Assembly: GCA_050732875.1 (NCBI GenBank)
Contig: JBOHRQ010000002.1
Span: forward strand, 36,314 to 100,313
Reading direction: 5' to 3'
Length of the DNA: 64,000 nucleotides
Origin: DASRVA01 sp050732875
GTDB taxonomy: Bacteria > Gemmatimonadota > Gemmatimonadetes > JACCXV01 > JAHWKZ01
Part shown: positions 18,218 to 26,367 of the stretch, piece after piece
Layout: every line of letters begins with the position of its first letter
How positions within the stretch are numbered: position 1 is the first letter of the stretch
Notes under the pieces: generated by a model
The model's input: only the letters and a program-made list of their open reading frames with translations
What the model was told of the DNA's origin: nothing
Database searches by the model: none
Program-made: the position numbers and the translations under genes

Positions 18218-20199
18218 ACCTCCCGGTCCGGGGCGGCGGCGGTCGGTTCCGGAGCGATGGCGGGTCTCACGTGATCCAGCCCCAGGCGCTTCAGGAGGTC
18301 CGCGAAGCGCGGGTCGGCGCGGAGCGGGTCGAAGTGCGGGATCACGGCGGTCCGGATCAGGTACCAGTTGCCTTCCTCGAAGGCACGCTCCAGCTCGGCG
18401 AGCGCCTCGTTCAGCCGACCGAACCCGGCCAGCACGGCGGCATCGTAAAAGGCGTCCAGCCCGCCTATGGCGTCGCTGAAACGTCTCCGGCTCTCGAGGT
18501 AGCCTTCGACCCCGCTGGCCGCCATCTCCTCGCGCAGCCGGGCGGCCGCCTCCGCCTGCGAGGGACCGACCTGCCCAAGCTCGGTCAGCGCCTCGTCGTA
18601 TCGACCCAGCAACTGATAGAGCTCCATCAGCTTGAAGCGTGCTACGGCAAAGGTCGGATCGAGCTCCAGCGCCTCGCGATAACGTCTTTCCGCCTCCTCG
18701 TACCGCCGCGCGTACACCAGCACGTTGCCGGCCTCGGTCAGGACCGCGAGCGACAGCGGGTCGAGCTCCCGGGCGCGCTCCACCTGCTCGAACGCCTCGT
18801 CGAAGCGTCCCATGCAGGCCAGGTACTCGGCGTACCACTGGCGAGCGGTCGCATCGCCCGGGTTGAGCCCGATCGCCCGGCGGAAGTCCCGCTCCGCCCC
18901 CGGCCAGTCGCGGTCGTAGATCCGCACCTGGGCGCGCGCGGCGTAGCCTTCGGAGACATCCGGATCGAGCTCGATGGCGCGTTCCGCTTCGGCGAACGCG
19001 CGGTCCCGCGCGGTGGGATCTGCGTCTGACCCCCAGTGGAGCTGGAGCACACACGCGCAGGCCCGCCCGGCGTGCGCGCGCGCATAGCCGGGCTCGGCTT
19101 CCGCCGCGTCCTCGAACCAGGATTCCGCCCGGCGCAGGTTGGCGGGGTTCCGGCGGTTCCAGTACCAGAGCCCCTTGAGATAGGCCTCGTGGGCGGTCTG
19201 GCTGATCTTCGGCGTCTCCTGCAGCTGCGCCCGCTCGCGGGGGGTCAGGTGGACCCGGAGCGCCCCGACGATCTGCTCGGCGACATCGGCCTGGATGGCG
19301 AAGATGTCCTCCAGATCGCGGTCGTAGCGCTCGGCCCAGAGGTGCTGGTCTGTCCGGGCGTCGATGAGCTGGGCGGTGATCCGGACGCGCGCGCCGGCCC
19401 GCCGAACGCTGCCTTCCAGAATCGTCGCCACCCCCAGCTCGTCGCCGATCAGGCGCAGGCTCTTGGACGTGCCTTTGTAGCTCATCACCGAGGTGCGGCT
19501 GATCACCTTGAGGTCTCCGACCCGCGCCAGCGCGGTCAAGATCTCCTCGGTCACCCCATCCGAGAAGTACTCGTTCTCGGGATCGGCGCTAAGGTTCGCG
19601 AACGGCAGGACGGCGATCGAGTGCGGTGGAGCCGGGGCCGCTCGGGTGGCGGGGGCGAAGCCCGGCGACCCGCTGTCGGCAACCGGGCGGACGGCGAATA
19701 GCCGTACCGGCTCGCCAAGCCCTTTCAGTGATCGCTCTCCGAGATCGTCGAACCCGAACTCGGCCCGCTTCCGGAGATAGCGGGCCACGTCCTCGCTGCA
19801 GACGACCTGGTCCGGTCCCGCGATCGACTGGATGCGGGCCGCCACGTTTACTCCATCACCCAGGACGTCGCCGTCGGGCGTCGTCGCCAACTCGCCGACG
19901 TGCAGCCCCACGCGGACCGGCCGGCTCCCCCGGCCGGCTTCCGCACGCCTTCGAGACAGCTCGACGGGCAGAGCCAGCGCCGAGCGCATCCCCTCGTGGA
20001 CGCTCGCGAACTCGGCCAGGACGGCGTCGCCGACGAACTTCACGATGCGTCCGGCATGACGCTCCACGACCTGGCGGGCGACCGTCTGCATGTCGTCCAC
20101 CAGCTCCAGCGCCGCGTCCTCGTCCTCGGCCGCCAGTCGCGTGTAGTCGACGAGGTCGGCGAACCAGACCGCGGCGAGTCGGCGCTGCGTTTCGCGCAT
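18214..20199 (-). CDS. Adenylate cyclase with TolB-like and TPR domains
   Basis: A 661-residue soluble signalling protein. An N-terminal class III cyclase domain (about 1-165) shows FADLVDYTRLA with the metal Asp, GRIVKFVGDAVLAEFA with Lys and Asp, and GDVLGDGVNVAARIQ. A FlgO/TolB-like domain follows (about 185-330), recognisable from IAVLPFANLSADPENEYFS, DGVTEEILTAL and GVATILEGSVRRAG. TPR repeats fill residues 345-640. This cyclase-TolB-TPR architecture is a known family of bacterial regulators, with the substrate pair Lys/Asp suggesting ATP. It heads the minus-strand operon that continues with the small membrane protein, the AtuA-like gene and the DUF4258/DUF2283 pair. It is the third class III cyclase within 12 kb. 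Confidence 0.85.
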   Translation of the reverse strand: MRETQRRLAAVWFADLVDYTRLAAEDEDAALELVDDMQTVARQVVERHAGRIVKFVGDAVLAEFASVHEGMRSALALPVELSRRRAEAGRGSRPVRVGLHVGELATTPDGDVLGDGVNVAARIQSIAGPDQVVCSEDVARYLRKRAEFGFDDLGERSLKGLGEPVRLFAVRPVADSGSPGFAPATRAAPAPPHSIAVLPFANLSADPENEYFSDGVTEEILTALARVGDLKVISRTSVMSYKGTSKSLRLIGDELGVATILEGSVRRAGARVRITAQLIDARTDQHLWAERYDRDLEDIFAIQADVAEQIVGALRVHLTPRERAQLQETPKISQTAHEAYLKGLWYWNRRNPANLRRAESWFEDAAEAEPGYARAHAGRACACVLQLHWGSDADPTARDRAFAEAERAIELDPDVSEGYAARAQVRIYDRDWPGAERDFRRAIGLNPGDATARQWYAEYLACMGRFDEAFEQVERARELDPLSLAVLTEAGNVLVYARRYEEAERRYREALELDPTFAVARFKLMELYQLLGRYDEALTELGQVGPSQAEAAARLREEMAASGVEGYLESRRRFSDAIGGLDAFYDAAVLAGFGRLNEALAELERAFEEGNWYLIRTAVIPHFDPLRADPRFADLLKRLGLDHVRPAIAPEPTAAAPDREV

Positions 20200-20257
20200 G
20201 GCGACAGATTCTAGGGATCCAGGCCGGGGGGCACCAATGCCAGCGCCCGAGTTGGGT

Positions 20258-20287
20258 TTGACGGCCAGATGGGCACGTCACTACTCT
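20258..20287 (+). promoter_or_regulatory. Possible sigma-70 promoter of the exported alpha/beta-barrel gene
   Basis: TTGACG (20258-20263) and TACTCT (20282-20287) are separated by 18 bases, about 65 bases before the GTG at 20353. The -35 is close to consensus and the -10 is poor, so this is a tentative call. Confidence 0.3.
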
Positions 20288-20352
20288 CATCGTCAAAGGC
20301 ATCTCCACCGATCGGGTCCTGTTTTCTACTACCGCCAACCCAGGAGGTCAGC

Positions 20353-20808
20353 GTGATCCCACGGCTGCCATTGCCCGCGCCCTCGCAGGCGCTCTCTGTT
20401 TCCCTTCTCATCGCTCTTCTTCAGCTCACCGCGGTCGGGCCGGCCAGCGCCCAGCAGGCCGACGAGCCGCCGGTGAACATCGTCTCCATCTACCGCATCG
20501 CCCCCGGCCAGCATGCCGCGTTCGTCGAATGGATGGCGAATCAGCAGGCCGCGAGCGAGGAGGCCGGGGGGCCGGCTTCCCAGTGGTACGTCCACATGAA
20601 CGGGGACAGCTGGGACTTCCTGATCATTACGCCGGAGACGACCGAAGAGCAGGACCAGGCCATAGACGCCGCGCTGGAAGCCCGGGGACTGGCCACCGGG
20701 GCGCGGGCGGCCATGGAGATCCGGCAATACGTCGCCTCGCACACCGACACCTTCACGGCAGGACCGATGTCGGCGTCGGAGGTTCTGGAAGCCGTGCGGC
20801 CTCAATAG
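20353..20808 (+). CDS. Exported small protein, possible dimeric alpha/beta-barrel
   Basis: A 151-residue exported protein. The start is placed at a GTG (20353) because AGGAGGT ends five bases before it; the longer open frame upstream has no such site. A signal peptide ends around residue 35 (ASAQQ). The mature part (VNIVSIYRIAPGQHAAFVEW, then WYVHMNGDSWDFLIIT) has the size and strand-helix pattern of NIPSNAP or monooxygenase-like dimeric alpha/beta barrels, but no catalytic signature is clear, so the function is not assigned. It lies between the divergent cyclase operon and the convergent carboxyltransferase gene and appears monocistronic. Confidence 0.65.
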   Translation: MIPRLPLPAPSQALSVSLLIALLQLTAVGPASAQQADEPPVNIVSIYRIAPGQHAAFVEWMANQQAASEEAGGPASQWYVHMNGDSWDFLIITPETTEEQDQAIDAALEARGLATGARAAMEIRQYVASHTDTFTAGPMSASEVLEAVRPQ

Positions 20809-20856
20809 GCCGGGGCCCGTTAGGGCGGGCCGTCGGAGGCGCGCGCGCCCAGCGGG

Positions 20857-22515
20857 TCAGGAAGGCGGGAGTCCCCCCGGCAGCACGAACGCCCCCAGGT
20901 GCGGCCCGGGGTTGTGGACCGCCGCCCACAGCGCGAACGCCAGCCGGTCGCGGAGGCTCTCGGGCTCGAGCACGGCGTCCACGTAGCCGCGCGCCGCGGC
21001 GTAGCGGGCATCGAGCTGGTGTTCGTAATCGCGGCGAACCTCGTCCATGCGCGCCTCGAGCTCCTCGCCGGGGGGCTCGCCGGCCGCCTCCCGCCGGTCG
21101 AGCTCGGTCCCGAAGATGGCCCGCACGGCGCTCTCCCCCTCCATGACGCCCATGCGGCCGGTCGGCAGCGTGAAGATGAAGTCGGGATCGAAGCCCTGCC
21201 CGGCCATCGCGTAATAGCCGGCCCCGCTCGCGTGGTTCACGGTGAGCACGAGCTTCGGCACCGTCGCCGTGGCCATGGCTTCGACGAACTCGGCCCCGGC
21301 CCGGATGATCCCGCTGTGCTCGGCTTCGGGCCCGACCATGAAGCCCGAGACGTCCTGCACGAACAGCATCGGCACGCGGTGGCGGTTCAGGTTCTCCAGG
21401 AAGTACGCGACCTTCTCGGCGGACTCCGTATAGACGATGCCGCCCAGCCGGGGCGGTTTCCCCTCGCGCGGGAACATGCCCCGCGTGTTGGCGATCACGC
21501 CCACCGGAATCCCCTGCAGATGCGCGGTCAGGCAGATCATCTCGGGCGCGCGATCGGCCTGGAAGACGTCCCACTGCCCCTTGTCCAGCAGGCAGCTCAG
21601 AAGCTCCTGCATGTCGTACGGCTGCCGGTGGTTCTCGGGCAGGATGTCATAGAGCTCGGCAGGCTCCCGCCCCGGCACCGTCGTCCAGTCGTGCGCGACC
21701 TGGGGCTGCCGGTAGGGCAGATCGGCGACCAGCTCCCGGATTTTCGCCAGGCACTTCTCGTCATCCTCCACGCGATAGTGAGCAACCCCGCTGATCTCGG
21801 TATGGACCCGGGCGCCGCCCAGCTCCTCGGCGTCCACCGTCTGGCCGGTCGCTCCCTTCACCAGATTAGGGCCGCCCAGGCCCATGAACGAGGTGCCTTC
21901 GACCATCAGGATCACGTCGGACAGAGCCGGCAGATAAGCGCCTCCGGCGATGCACGGTCCCATGACGGCGGCGATCTGGGGGATCCGCAGATACCGGCGC
22001 ATGATGGAGTTGTAGTAGAAGATCCGGCTCGCCCCGTACTGACCCGGGAACACGCCGCCCTGATAGGGGAGATTCACGCCGGCCGAGTCCACCAGGTAGA
22101 CGATGGGGATCCGGCACCGCATCGCGATCTCCTGGGCGCGCAGGATCTTCCTGATCGTCTCCGGCCACCAGGAGCCGGCCTTGACGGTGGCGTCGTTGGC
22201 GACCACGACCACCGGGCGCTCGGCCACCTGCGCCAGGCCCGTCACCACCCCGGCCGACGGCGCCTCGCCCTCGTACTGGTCCCAGGCGACCAGGAGACCG
22301 ACCTCGAGGAAGCGCGTGCCGGAATCGCGGAGCATCTTCACGCGTTCGCGTGCGGTCAGCTTGCCCTGATCGTGCTGACGCTGGATCCGATCGGAGCCGC
22401 CGCCCTGCCGAAGCCGCTCCTCGAGCTCGCGCAGCTCGTGGACCAGACGACGCAGCCGGCCGGGGCCTCCGGATACGGCCCCGCGCCGGGGTTCGGCGGG
22501 CGAGGAATCGTGCAT
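20857..22515 (-). CDS. Acyl-CoA carboxylase carboxyltransferase (MCC/GCC beta type)
   Basis: A 552-residue carboxyltransferase subunit that transfers CO2 from carboxybiotin to an acyl-CoA, most like methylcrotonyl-CoA or geranyl-CoA carboxylase beta subunits. Visible signatures: GGSDRIQRQHDQGKLTARER at the N-terminus, YLVDSAGVNLPYQ, GGAYLPALSDVILMVE, FMGLGGPNLVKGATGQ, EELGGARVHTEISGVAHY, and the C-terminal VQDVSGFMVG and ASGAGYYAMAGQGFDPD segments with paired oxyanion glycines. The ATG at 22513-22515 is preferred, since the frame upstream is not family-like. The partner biotin carboxylase/biotin-carrier subunit is not in the window. Together with the AtuA-like genes it supports a branched or terpenoid acyl-CoA pathway. 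Confidence 0.87.
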   Translation of the reverse strand: MHDSSPAEPRRGAVSGGPGRLRRLVHELRELEERLRQGGGSDRIQRQHDQGKLTARERVKMLRDSGTRFLEVGLLVAWDQYEGEAPSAGVVTGLAQVAERPVVVVANDATVKAGSWWPETIRKILRAQEIAMRCRIPIVYLVDSAGVNLPYQGGVFPGQYGASRIFYYNSIMRRYLRIPQIAAVMGPCIAGGAYLPALSDVILMVEGTSFMGLGGPNLVKGATGQTVDAEELGGARVHTEISGVAHYRVEDDEKCLAKIRELVADLPYRQPQVAHDWTTVPGREPAELYDILPENHRQPYDMQELLSCLLDKGQWDVFQADRAPEMICLTAHLQGIPVGVIANTRGMFPREGKPPRLGGIVYTESAEKVAYFLENLNRHRVPMLFVQDVSGFMVGPEAEHSGIIRAGAEFVEAMATATVPKLVLTVNHASGAGYYAMAGQGFDPDFIFTLPTGRMGVMEGESAVRAIFGTELDRREAAGEPPGEELEARMDEVRRDYEHQLDARYAAARGYVDAVLEPESLRDRLAFALWAAVHNPGPHLGAFVLPGGLPPS

Positions 22516-22647
22516 TGTGGCCAAGATAGAGCCAGACCGCGCCCACGTCCTGCAAGTCGGGGCCGGGATCGCCTTCTCGTACCGACCGTGGCGAAGGGGG
22601 GTCCACTCGGGGGCAGCGTGGCTCTTCTGCCGTTTCGGAGGATTCTG

Positions 22648-22656
22648 TGCTATAAT
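22648..22656 (+). promoter_or_regulatory. Consensus extended -10 promoter of a candidate small RNA
   Basis: TGCTATAAT is a perfect extended -10 element (TGn plus TATAAT), which can work without a -35. Transcription should start near 22662-22664. No plus-strand protein gene lies within the next 1.2 kb. Confidence 0.65.
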
Positions 22657-22661
22657 GCAAG

Positions 22662-22793
22662 GTACAAGGGGTGCGGAGCGGACAGGAGACCATGCCGCTC
22701 TCACCTCGCGCGGGGCTGGCGACGCGCGCGCCCATACATACGAGCGTCGCCCCCCGCTTTTTGCTTTCGGGCGCTGAGGATGAGCGCCCTTTT
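22662..22793 (+). ncRNA. Candidate structured small RNA with tandem terminators
   Basis: About 130 bases between two minus-strand genes, transcribed from the consensus promoter at 22648-22656. Hairpin 1 pairs GGTG (22670-22673) and GAGCGG (22676-22681) with CCGCTC (22695-22700) and CACC (22702-22705). Hairpin 2 pairs 22710-22715 and 22718-22724 with 22745-22757, with a two-base bulge, and is followed by TTTTT (22758-22762). Hairpin 3 is a perfect 7-bp stem, 22769-22775 with 22783-22789, followed by TTTT. T-runs occur only on the plus strand, so the transcript direction is clear. It does not match 4.5S, 6S, tmRNA or RNase P features that I know. A short frame from ATG 22691, preceded by AGGAG, could instead encode a leader peptide. 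The remainder of the 369-base gap (22516-22884) holds nothing else recognisable. Confidence 0.55.
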
Positions 22794-22884
22794 GCGCGTC
22801 GCGTGCTTCTGTCGCGTCTCGACACCGCCCAACCTTCAGGTCGACCCGTCCTCCGCGCTGATTCGAGTTTCGGCCGGGAGCCTG

Positions 22885-23823
22885 TCAGCTCGGGGGGGCG
22901 TCTTCCGGGCCCGTGATCTGGTAGCCGGGGGCGGTGGGGGAGACGAACGACGCGGGGTCGAGCTGGGCGTCCTCGAAGAAGCCGGCGATCTGGTCGCTGA
23001 CGCCCTGCGGGGAGGATGCCCGCCGCCTTTCGTTCAGCAGCCGCCAGATGTTCCACTCGTCGTGGCTGCCGAGGCTGAAGTTCACCCCGCCGCGGACGGT
23101 GTAGTAGCGGAAGAACGCGTCCCTTCGCAGCTGCCACTCCTCGCGCTCCCGCCGACCCGCCAGCGGGTTCCCGTCCGCGTCGTGGAACGGCGGCTCGAAA
23201 TACGCCTCGAATTCCCGGTTCATCGTGAGCTTGCGGGCGAAGTACTCCTCGACCCCGGCGGTCAACGTCCGCGACCCGCCCTCGGTGAAGAAGTCGCGCA
23301 CGTCGCCCGGCCCCATGAAGTAGAACGCGTCCCATCGCCGACCGATGTTCTCCCGGTCGTCCTCGACCAGGATCCGCGTCCAAATCCGCATGTAGTCGCC
23401 GCCGGTGGGAGGCGAGGTCCGGAAGAGCTCCTCGATGTCGACCTCCAGCCCCGTATCGCGCGCCAGGTCGGCGGCGTGGAGGTGCATCAGCCCGGTCCCC
23501 TCCTTGGACTCCATCTGATACCGGCCGGGGTTCAGCACCCAGAAGCGGTGGCCCCACCGCTCCATGATCATCCGCGCGATGTGATCGGCGATCTCGACGT
23601 TGGTCGCGAAGTGGCCTCCTCCGCGGCCGCTGAGCGGCGTGCTGAGGAAGACCATGACGTTGTCCTCGGCCCGCGCGCGGGCGATGTCGCGTTCGAGGAG
23701 CGCGATCTGGCGCTCGAAGAGCTCGAACCAGATGCCCGTCTGCCATCGAAAGCGTACGGGGAAGCCCGGAACGGGATACCCGGTCTCGTAGCCCTGCCCG
23801 TCAAGGTCATCGGCATCCGACAT
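22885..23823 (-). CDS. Conserved-looking protein of unknown function
   Basis: A 312-residue soluble protein that I do not recognise. The start is firm: ATG at 23821-23823 behind AAAGGAGG. It is rich in aromatic and charged residues. The segment DNVMVFLSTPLSGRGGGHFA followed by EIADHIARMIMERWGHRFWV and FYFMGPGDVRDFF has the feel of a Rossmann-like or nucleoside-deoxyribosyltransferase-like fold, but the catalytic pattern is not clear enough to name it. No signal peptide or membrane segment is seen. It stands alone on the minus strand, with the candidate small RNA beyond its 3' end and an NTF2-like gene diverging from its 5' end. Confidence 0.7.
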   Translation of the reverse strand: MSDADDLDGQGYETGYPVPGFPVRFRWQTGIWFELFERQIALLERDIARARAEDNVMVFLSTPLSGRGGGHFATNVEIADHIARMIMERWGHRFWVLNPGRYQMESKEGTGLMHLHAADLARDTGLEVDIEELFRTSPPTGGDYMRIWTRILVEDDRENIGRRWDAFYFMGPGDVRDFFTEGGSRTLTAGVEEYFARKLTMNREFEAYFEPPFHDADGNPLAGRREREEWQLRRDAFFRYYTVRGGVNFSLGSHDEWNIWRLLNERRRASSPQGVSDQIAGFFEDAQLDPASFVSPTAPGYQITGPEDAPPS

Positions 23824-23961
23824 GAGCTTCCTCCTTTCGGCGCCTCAGGCTAGGCCGTTATCCGGGAGCTTTCAAGGCGCTCCGGCTGCCGGACTTCCAA
23901 AGGCGTGGTCCTGTCAATCAGCGAACAGACGCCGTAGCCGGCGCCATGGTACATATGGTCC

Positions 23962-24414
23962 GTGGTCTCTCACGCAACATGCCCATCCACCGGGACCGTG
24001 GTTCTCGAAGGGGTCGAGGACCTCTTCGAAGCGTGGGTCGACGCGGTCACGTCCAGGGACTCCGCCAGGGTCGCCCGCCTCCACCTGCCGAGCGGGATTT
24101 TCCAGATCACCCGTATGGGAGCCGTCCGGGGACCCGACTCGATCCGTCGCAGCTGCGCCGAATGGCTGTGCCGGGACGGGTGCGAGCCCAGCTTCGCGCT
24201 CCTCGAGACGCATCTCTACGGCACGGCCGACATCGCGACCGGAAACGGACGGTTCACGCTGTCGTACCGCCCGGGCTCGAACGGAAAGAACGGTAAGAAG
24301 GATACCGGGCGTCTCCTGCTGGTCGCGGAGAAGGACCGCCACCGCTGGGGTCTCCGCTTCAGCGGTCTGTTCAGCGACACCTACATCGACGAGCTCGCGA
24401 CCTTCCGCTCGTAG
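23962..24414 (+). CDS. NTF2/SnoaL-like protein
   Basis: A 150-residue protein with the pattern of the NTF2-like superfamily, which includes small ligand-binding and isomerase-type proteins. VEDLFEAWVDAVTSRDSARV is the typical N-terminal helix pair, followed by GIFQITRMGAVRGPDSIRRS and C-terminal strands GRLLLVAEKDRHRWGLRFSG. The GTG at 23962 gives the best family-like N-terminus but has no strong ribosome binding site; in-frame alternatives are few. Function is not assigned. It is followed after 56 bases by the SLC13/RCK transporter on the same strand. Confidence 0.6.
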   Translation: MVSHATCPSTGTVVLEGVEDLFEAWVDAVTSRDSARVARLHLPSGIFQITRMGAVRGPDSIRRSCAEWLCRDGCEPSFALLETHLYGTADIATGNGRFTLSYRPGSNGKNGKKDTGRLLLVAEKDRHRWGLRFSGLFSDTYIDELATFRS

Positions 24415-24470
24415 CGCCCGCTCGTAGCGGGAGGTCGCCCCGCTTCGCGAAGTCCGGCTAGTTTTGACCG

Positions 24471-26246
24471 GTGACCTGGGAGATCGCCTTCGTCTTCGCG
24501 GTCGTGGCGGGGGCGCTCGTGCTGTTCATCATCGAGCGCTTCTCCGTCGACCAGGTCGCGCTGACCATCCCCGTCATTCTCCTGCTGGCCGGCATCCTGA
24601 CCCCGGGGGAAGCGATCGCGGGCCTGAGCCACGAGGCCACCGTCACGGTCGCCGCGATGCTGGTCCTCTCCCTGGGGCTCATGAAGACGGGGGCTGTCGC
24701 CGAGATCGGCCGCTGGGCGCGATCCGGACGGCTGGGCGGCCCGTATGCCCGGCTCGTCCTCCTGAGCGCCATCGCCGCCGGGATCTCGCCCTTCCTCAAC
24801 AACACCGCGGTGGTCGTCATCTTCCTGCCGGTCTTCCTGGCAATGGCCCATCGGGCCGACCAGCCGCCTTCCCTCTACCTCATGCCACTGTCGTTCTCGG
24901 CGATCCTGGGCGGCACGGTGACGCTGATCGGGACGTCCACCAACCTGGTCGTCTACGGGATGGCCCGGGACCGCGGGTTCGACGAGCTCACGATGTTCTC
25001 GATCTCCCCGCTCGGTCTGATCTACCTCGGGGTCGGGTTCCTCTATCTTTTCACCGTCGGCCGGGCACTCCTGCCTCGCCGCCGGGGGGAAGCTGACCTG
25101 TCCGGAAAGTACGCGGTCCGCGAGTTCGTGACCGAGCTGTCGGTCACGGAAGACACGCCGGGGATCGGGAAGACCTTCACCGAGCTGAAGTGGGGAGAGC
25201 GCTACGGGGTCTCGGTGATCGGGCTGCATCGGGACGATCGGACGATCTGGGGTCCGGTCAACCGTCGGCTCAGGATTGGCGACCTCCTGTACGCCCAGGG
25301 CAGCCCGACCGATCTCCTCAAGCTCGCCCAGAGCGAGAAGCTGGCCACGCTGGCCCATCTGGGCGACGTGGCGCGTGAGCTGAGCTCGGCCCAGGCCCGC
25401 CTGGCCGAGGTGCTGGTCACCCCGAGCTCGGCGCTGGCGGGGCGGACGCTGAAGGACGTCCGGTTCCAGCAGCGCTACGACACCACGGTCCTCGCCGTCC
25501 AGCACCAGGGCCGGACCCTCCGCGAGCGGCTCGCCCTGGAGCGGATCGAGCCCGGGGACCTGCTGCTGGTTCACGGCGAGACAGCCGCCCTCCGGGCGCT
25601 GGCCGAGACACCGGGTTTCGTGCTGCTCGCGGAGGTTGATCGTCCGCTCGCCTCCCGCCCGCGGGCCCTGGTGTCCGTGCTCATCCTGGTGGGGGTCGTG
25701 GCCGTCGCGGGCTTTCAGATCGTTCCGATCCTCACGGCCGCGCTGGCGGGCGTGGTGCTCATGATCTTCACCCGCTGCGTGACGCTGGAAGAGATGTACG
25801 AGGAGATGGACTGGATGGTCGTCTTTCTCCTGGCCGGCGTGATCCCTCTCGGACTGGCGATGGACAAGACGGGGGCGGCGGCATGGCTCGGGCACATCGT
25901 GGGGGAGGTCTTCGGCCCCCTGGGACCGAGAGCCGTGGTGGCCGCGTTCTATGTCATGACCTCGGTGCTCACCTCGATCATGTCCAACAACGCGACCGCG
26001 GTCGTCCTCACCCCGATCGCGATCGTCACCGCGCAGGACCTGGGCATGAACCCCTACGCGCTCCTCGTGGCCGTCATGTTCGGTGCGTCGGCCGACTTCA
26101 TGACGCCGATCGGCTACCAGACCAATACCCTGATCTATGGGCCGGGCGGCTACAGGTTCTCGGACTACCCGCGGGTCGGCGCTCCGCTCGCGCTGCTGCT
26201 CCTCGTCACCGCCACGATCTTCATCCCCATCTTCTGGCCGTCGTAG
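24471..26246 (+). CDS. SLC13-family permease with two TrkA-C (RCK-C) domains
   Basis: A 591-residue inner-membrane transporter of the divalent anion:Na+ symporter (DASS/ArsB-like) type. Two transmembrane halves (about 1-205 and 405-591) flank a cytoplasmic region with two TrkA-C domains (about 218-300 and 308-395). Each half carries the hairpin motif of this superfamily: SPFLNNTAVVVIFLPVFLAM in the first and SIMSNNATAVVLTPIAIVTA in the second. The domain order matches known SLC13-RCK permeases; the substrate (sulfate, dicarboxylate or other anion) is not evident. The start is a GTG at 24471. It is convergent with the Crp-family regulator. Confidence 0.87.
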   Translation: MTWEIAFVFAVVAGALVLFIIERFSVDQVALTIPVILLLAGILTPGEAIAGLSHEATVTVAAMLVLSLGLMKTGAVAEIGRWARSGRLGGPYARLVLLSAIAAGISPFLNNTAVVVIFLPVFLAMAHRADQPPSLYLMPLSFSAILGGTVTLIGTSTNLVVYGMARDRGFDELTMFSISPLGLIYLGVGFLYLFTVGRALLPRRRGEADLSGKYAVREFVTELSVTEDTPGIGKTFTELKWGERYGVSVIGLHRDDRTIWGPVNRRLRIGDLLYAQGSPTDLLKLAQSEKLATLAHLGDVARELSSAQARLAEVLVTPSSALAGRTLKDVRFQQRYDTTVLAVQHQGRTLRERLALERIEPGDLLLVHGETAALRALAETPGFVLLAEVDRPLASRPRALVSVLILVGVVAVAGFQIVPILTAALAGVVLMIFTRCVTLEEMYEEMDWMVVFLLAGVIPLGLAMDKTGAAAWLGHIVGEVFGPLGPRAVVAAFYVMTSVLTSIMSNNATAVVLTPIAIVTAQDLGMNPYALLVAVMFGASADFMTPIGYQTNTLIYGPGGYRFSDYPRVGAPLALLLLVTATIFIPIFWPS

Positions 26247-26299
26247 AAGGGTGGGATCGCCTGCCGGCCCACCGTTGCCGGGAACGGCCGCTACGGAAA

Positions 26300-26334
26300 C
26301 AGCCGCCGACCGGCCGAAGCCGGGACGGCGGCTG
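26300..26334. terminator. Hairpin between convergent transporter and Crp genes
   Basis: A long GC-rich hairpin: CAGCCGCC (26300-26307) pairs with GGCGGCTG (26327-26334), and an inner CCGGC/GCCGG stem closes a CGAA loop. It sits between two convergent stops. A short TTT follows on the minus strand only, so it may be a bidirectional but T-poor terminator. Confidence 0.45.
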
Positions 26335-26367
26335 CCCTCGTGAAGAAAGCTGGACGTTCCGGAGGCG

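Noticed and set aside
22662..22793. Known housekeeping RNA (4.5S, 6S or tmRNA) at the candidate small RNA
   Set aside because: No GGAA tetraloop context, no large central bubble, and no tRNA-like ends were found.
24381..25895. Long minus-strand frame opposite the SLC13 permease
   Set aside because: Hydrophilic, repeat-like composition with no motifs; the plus-strand protein has both transporter hairpins.
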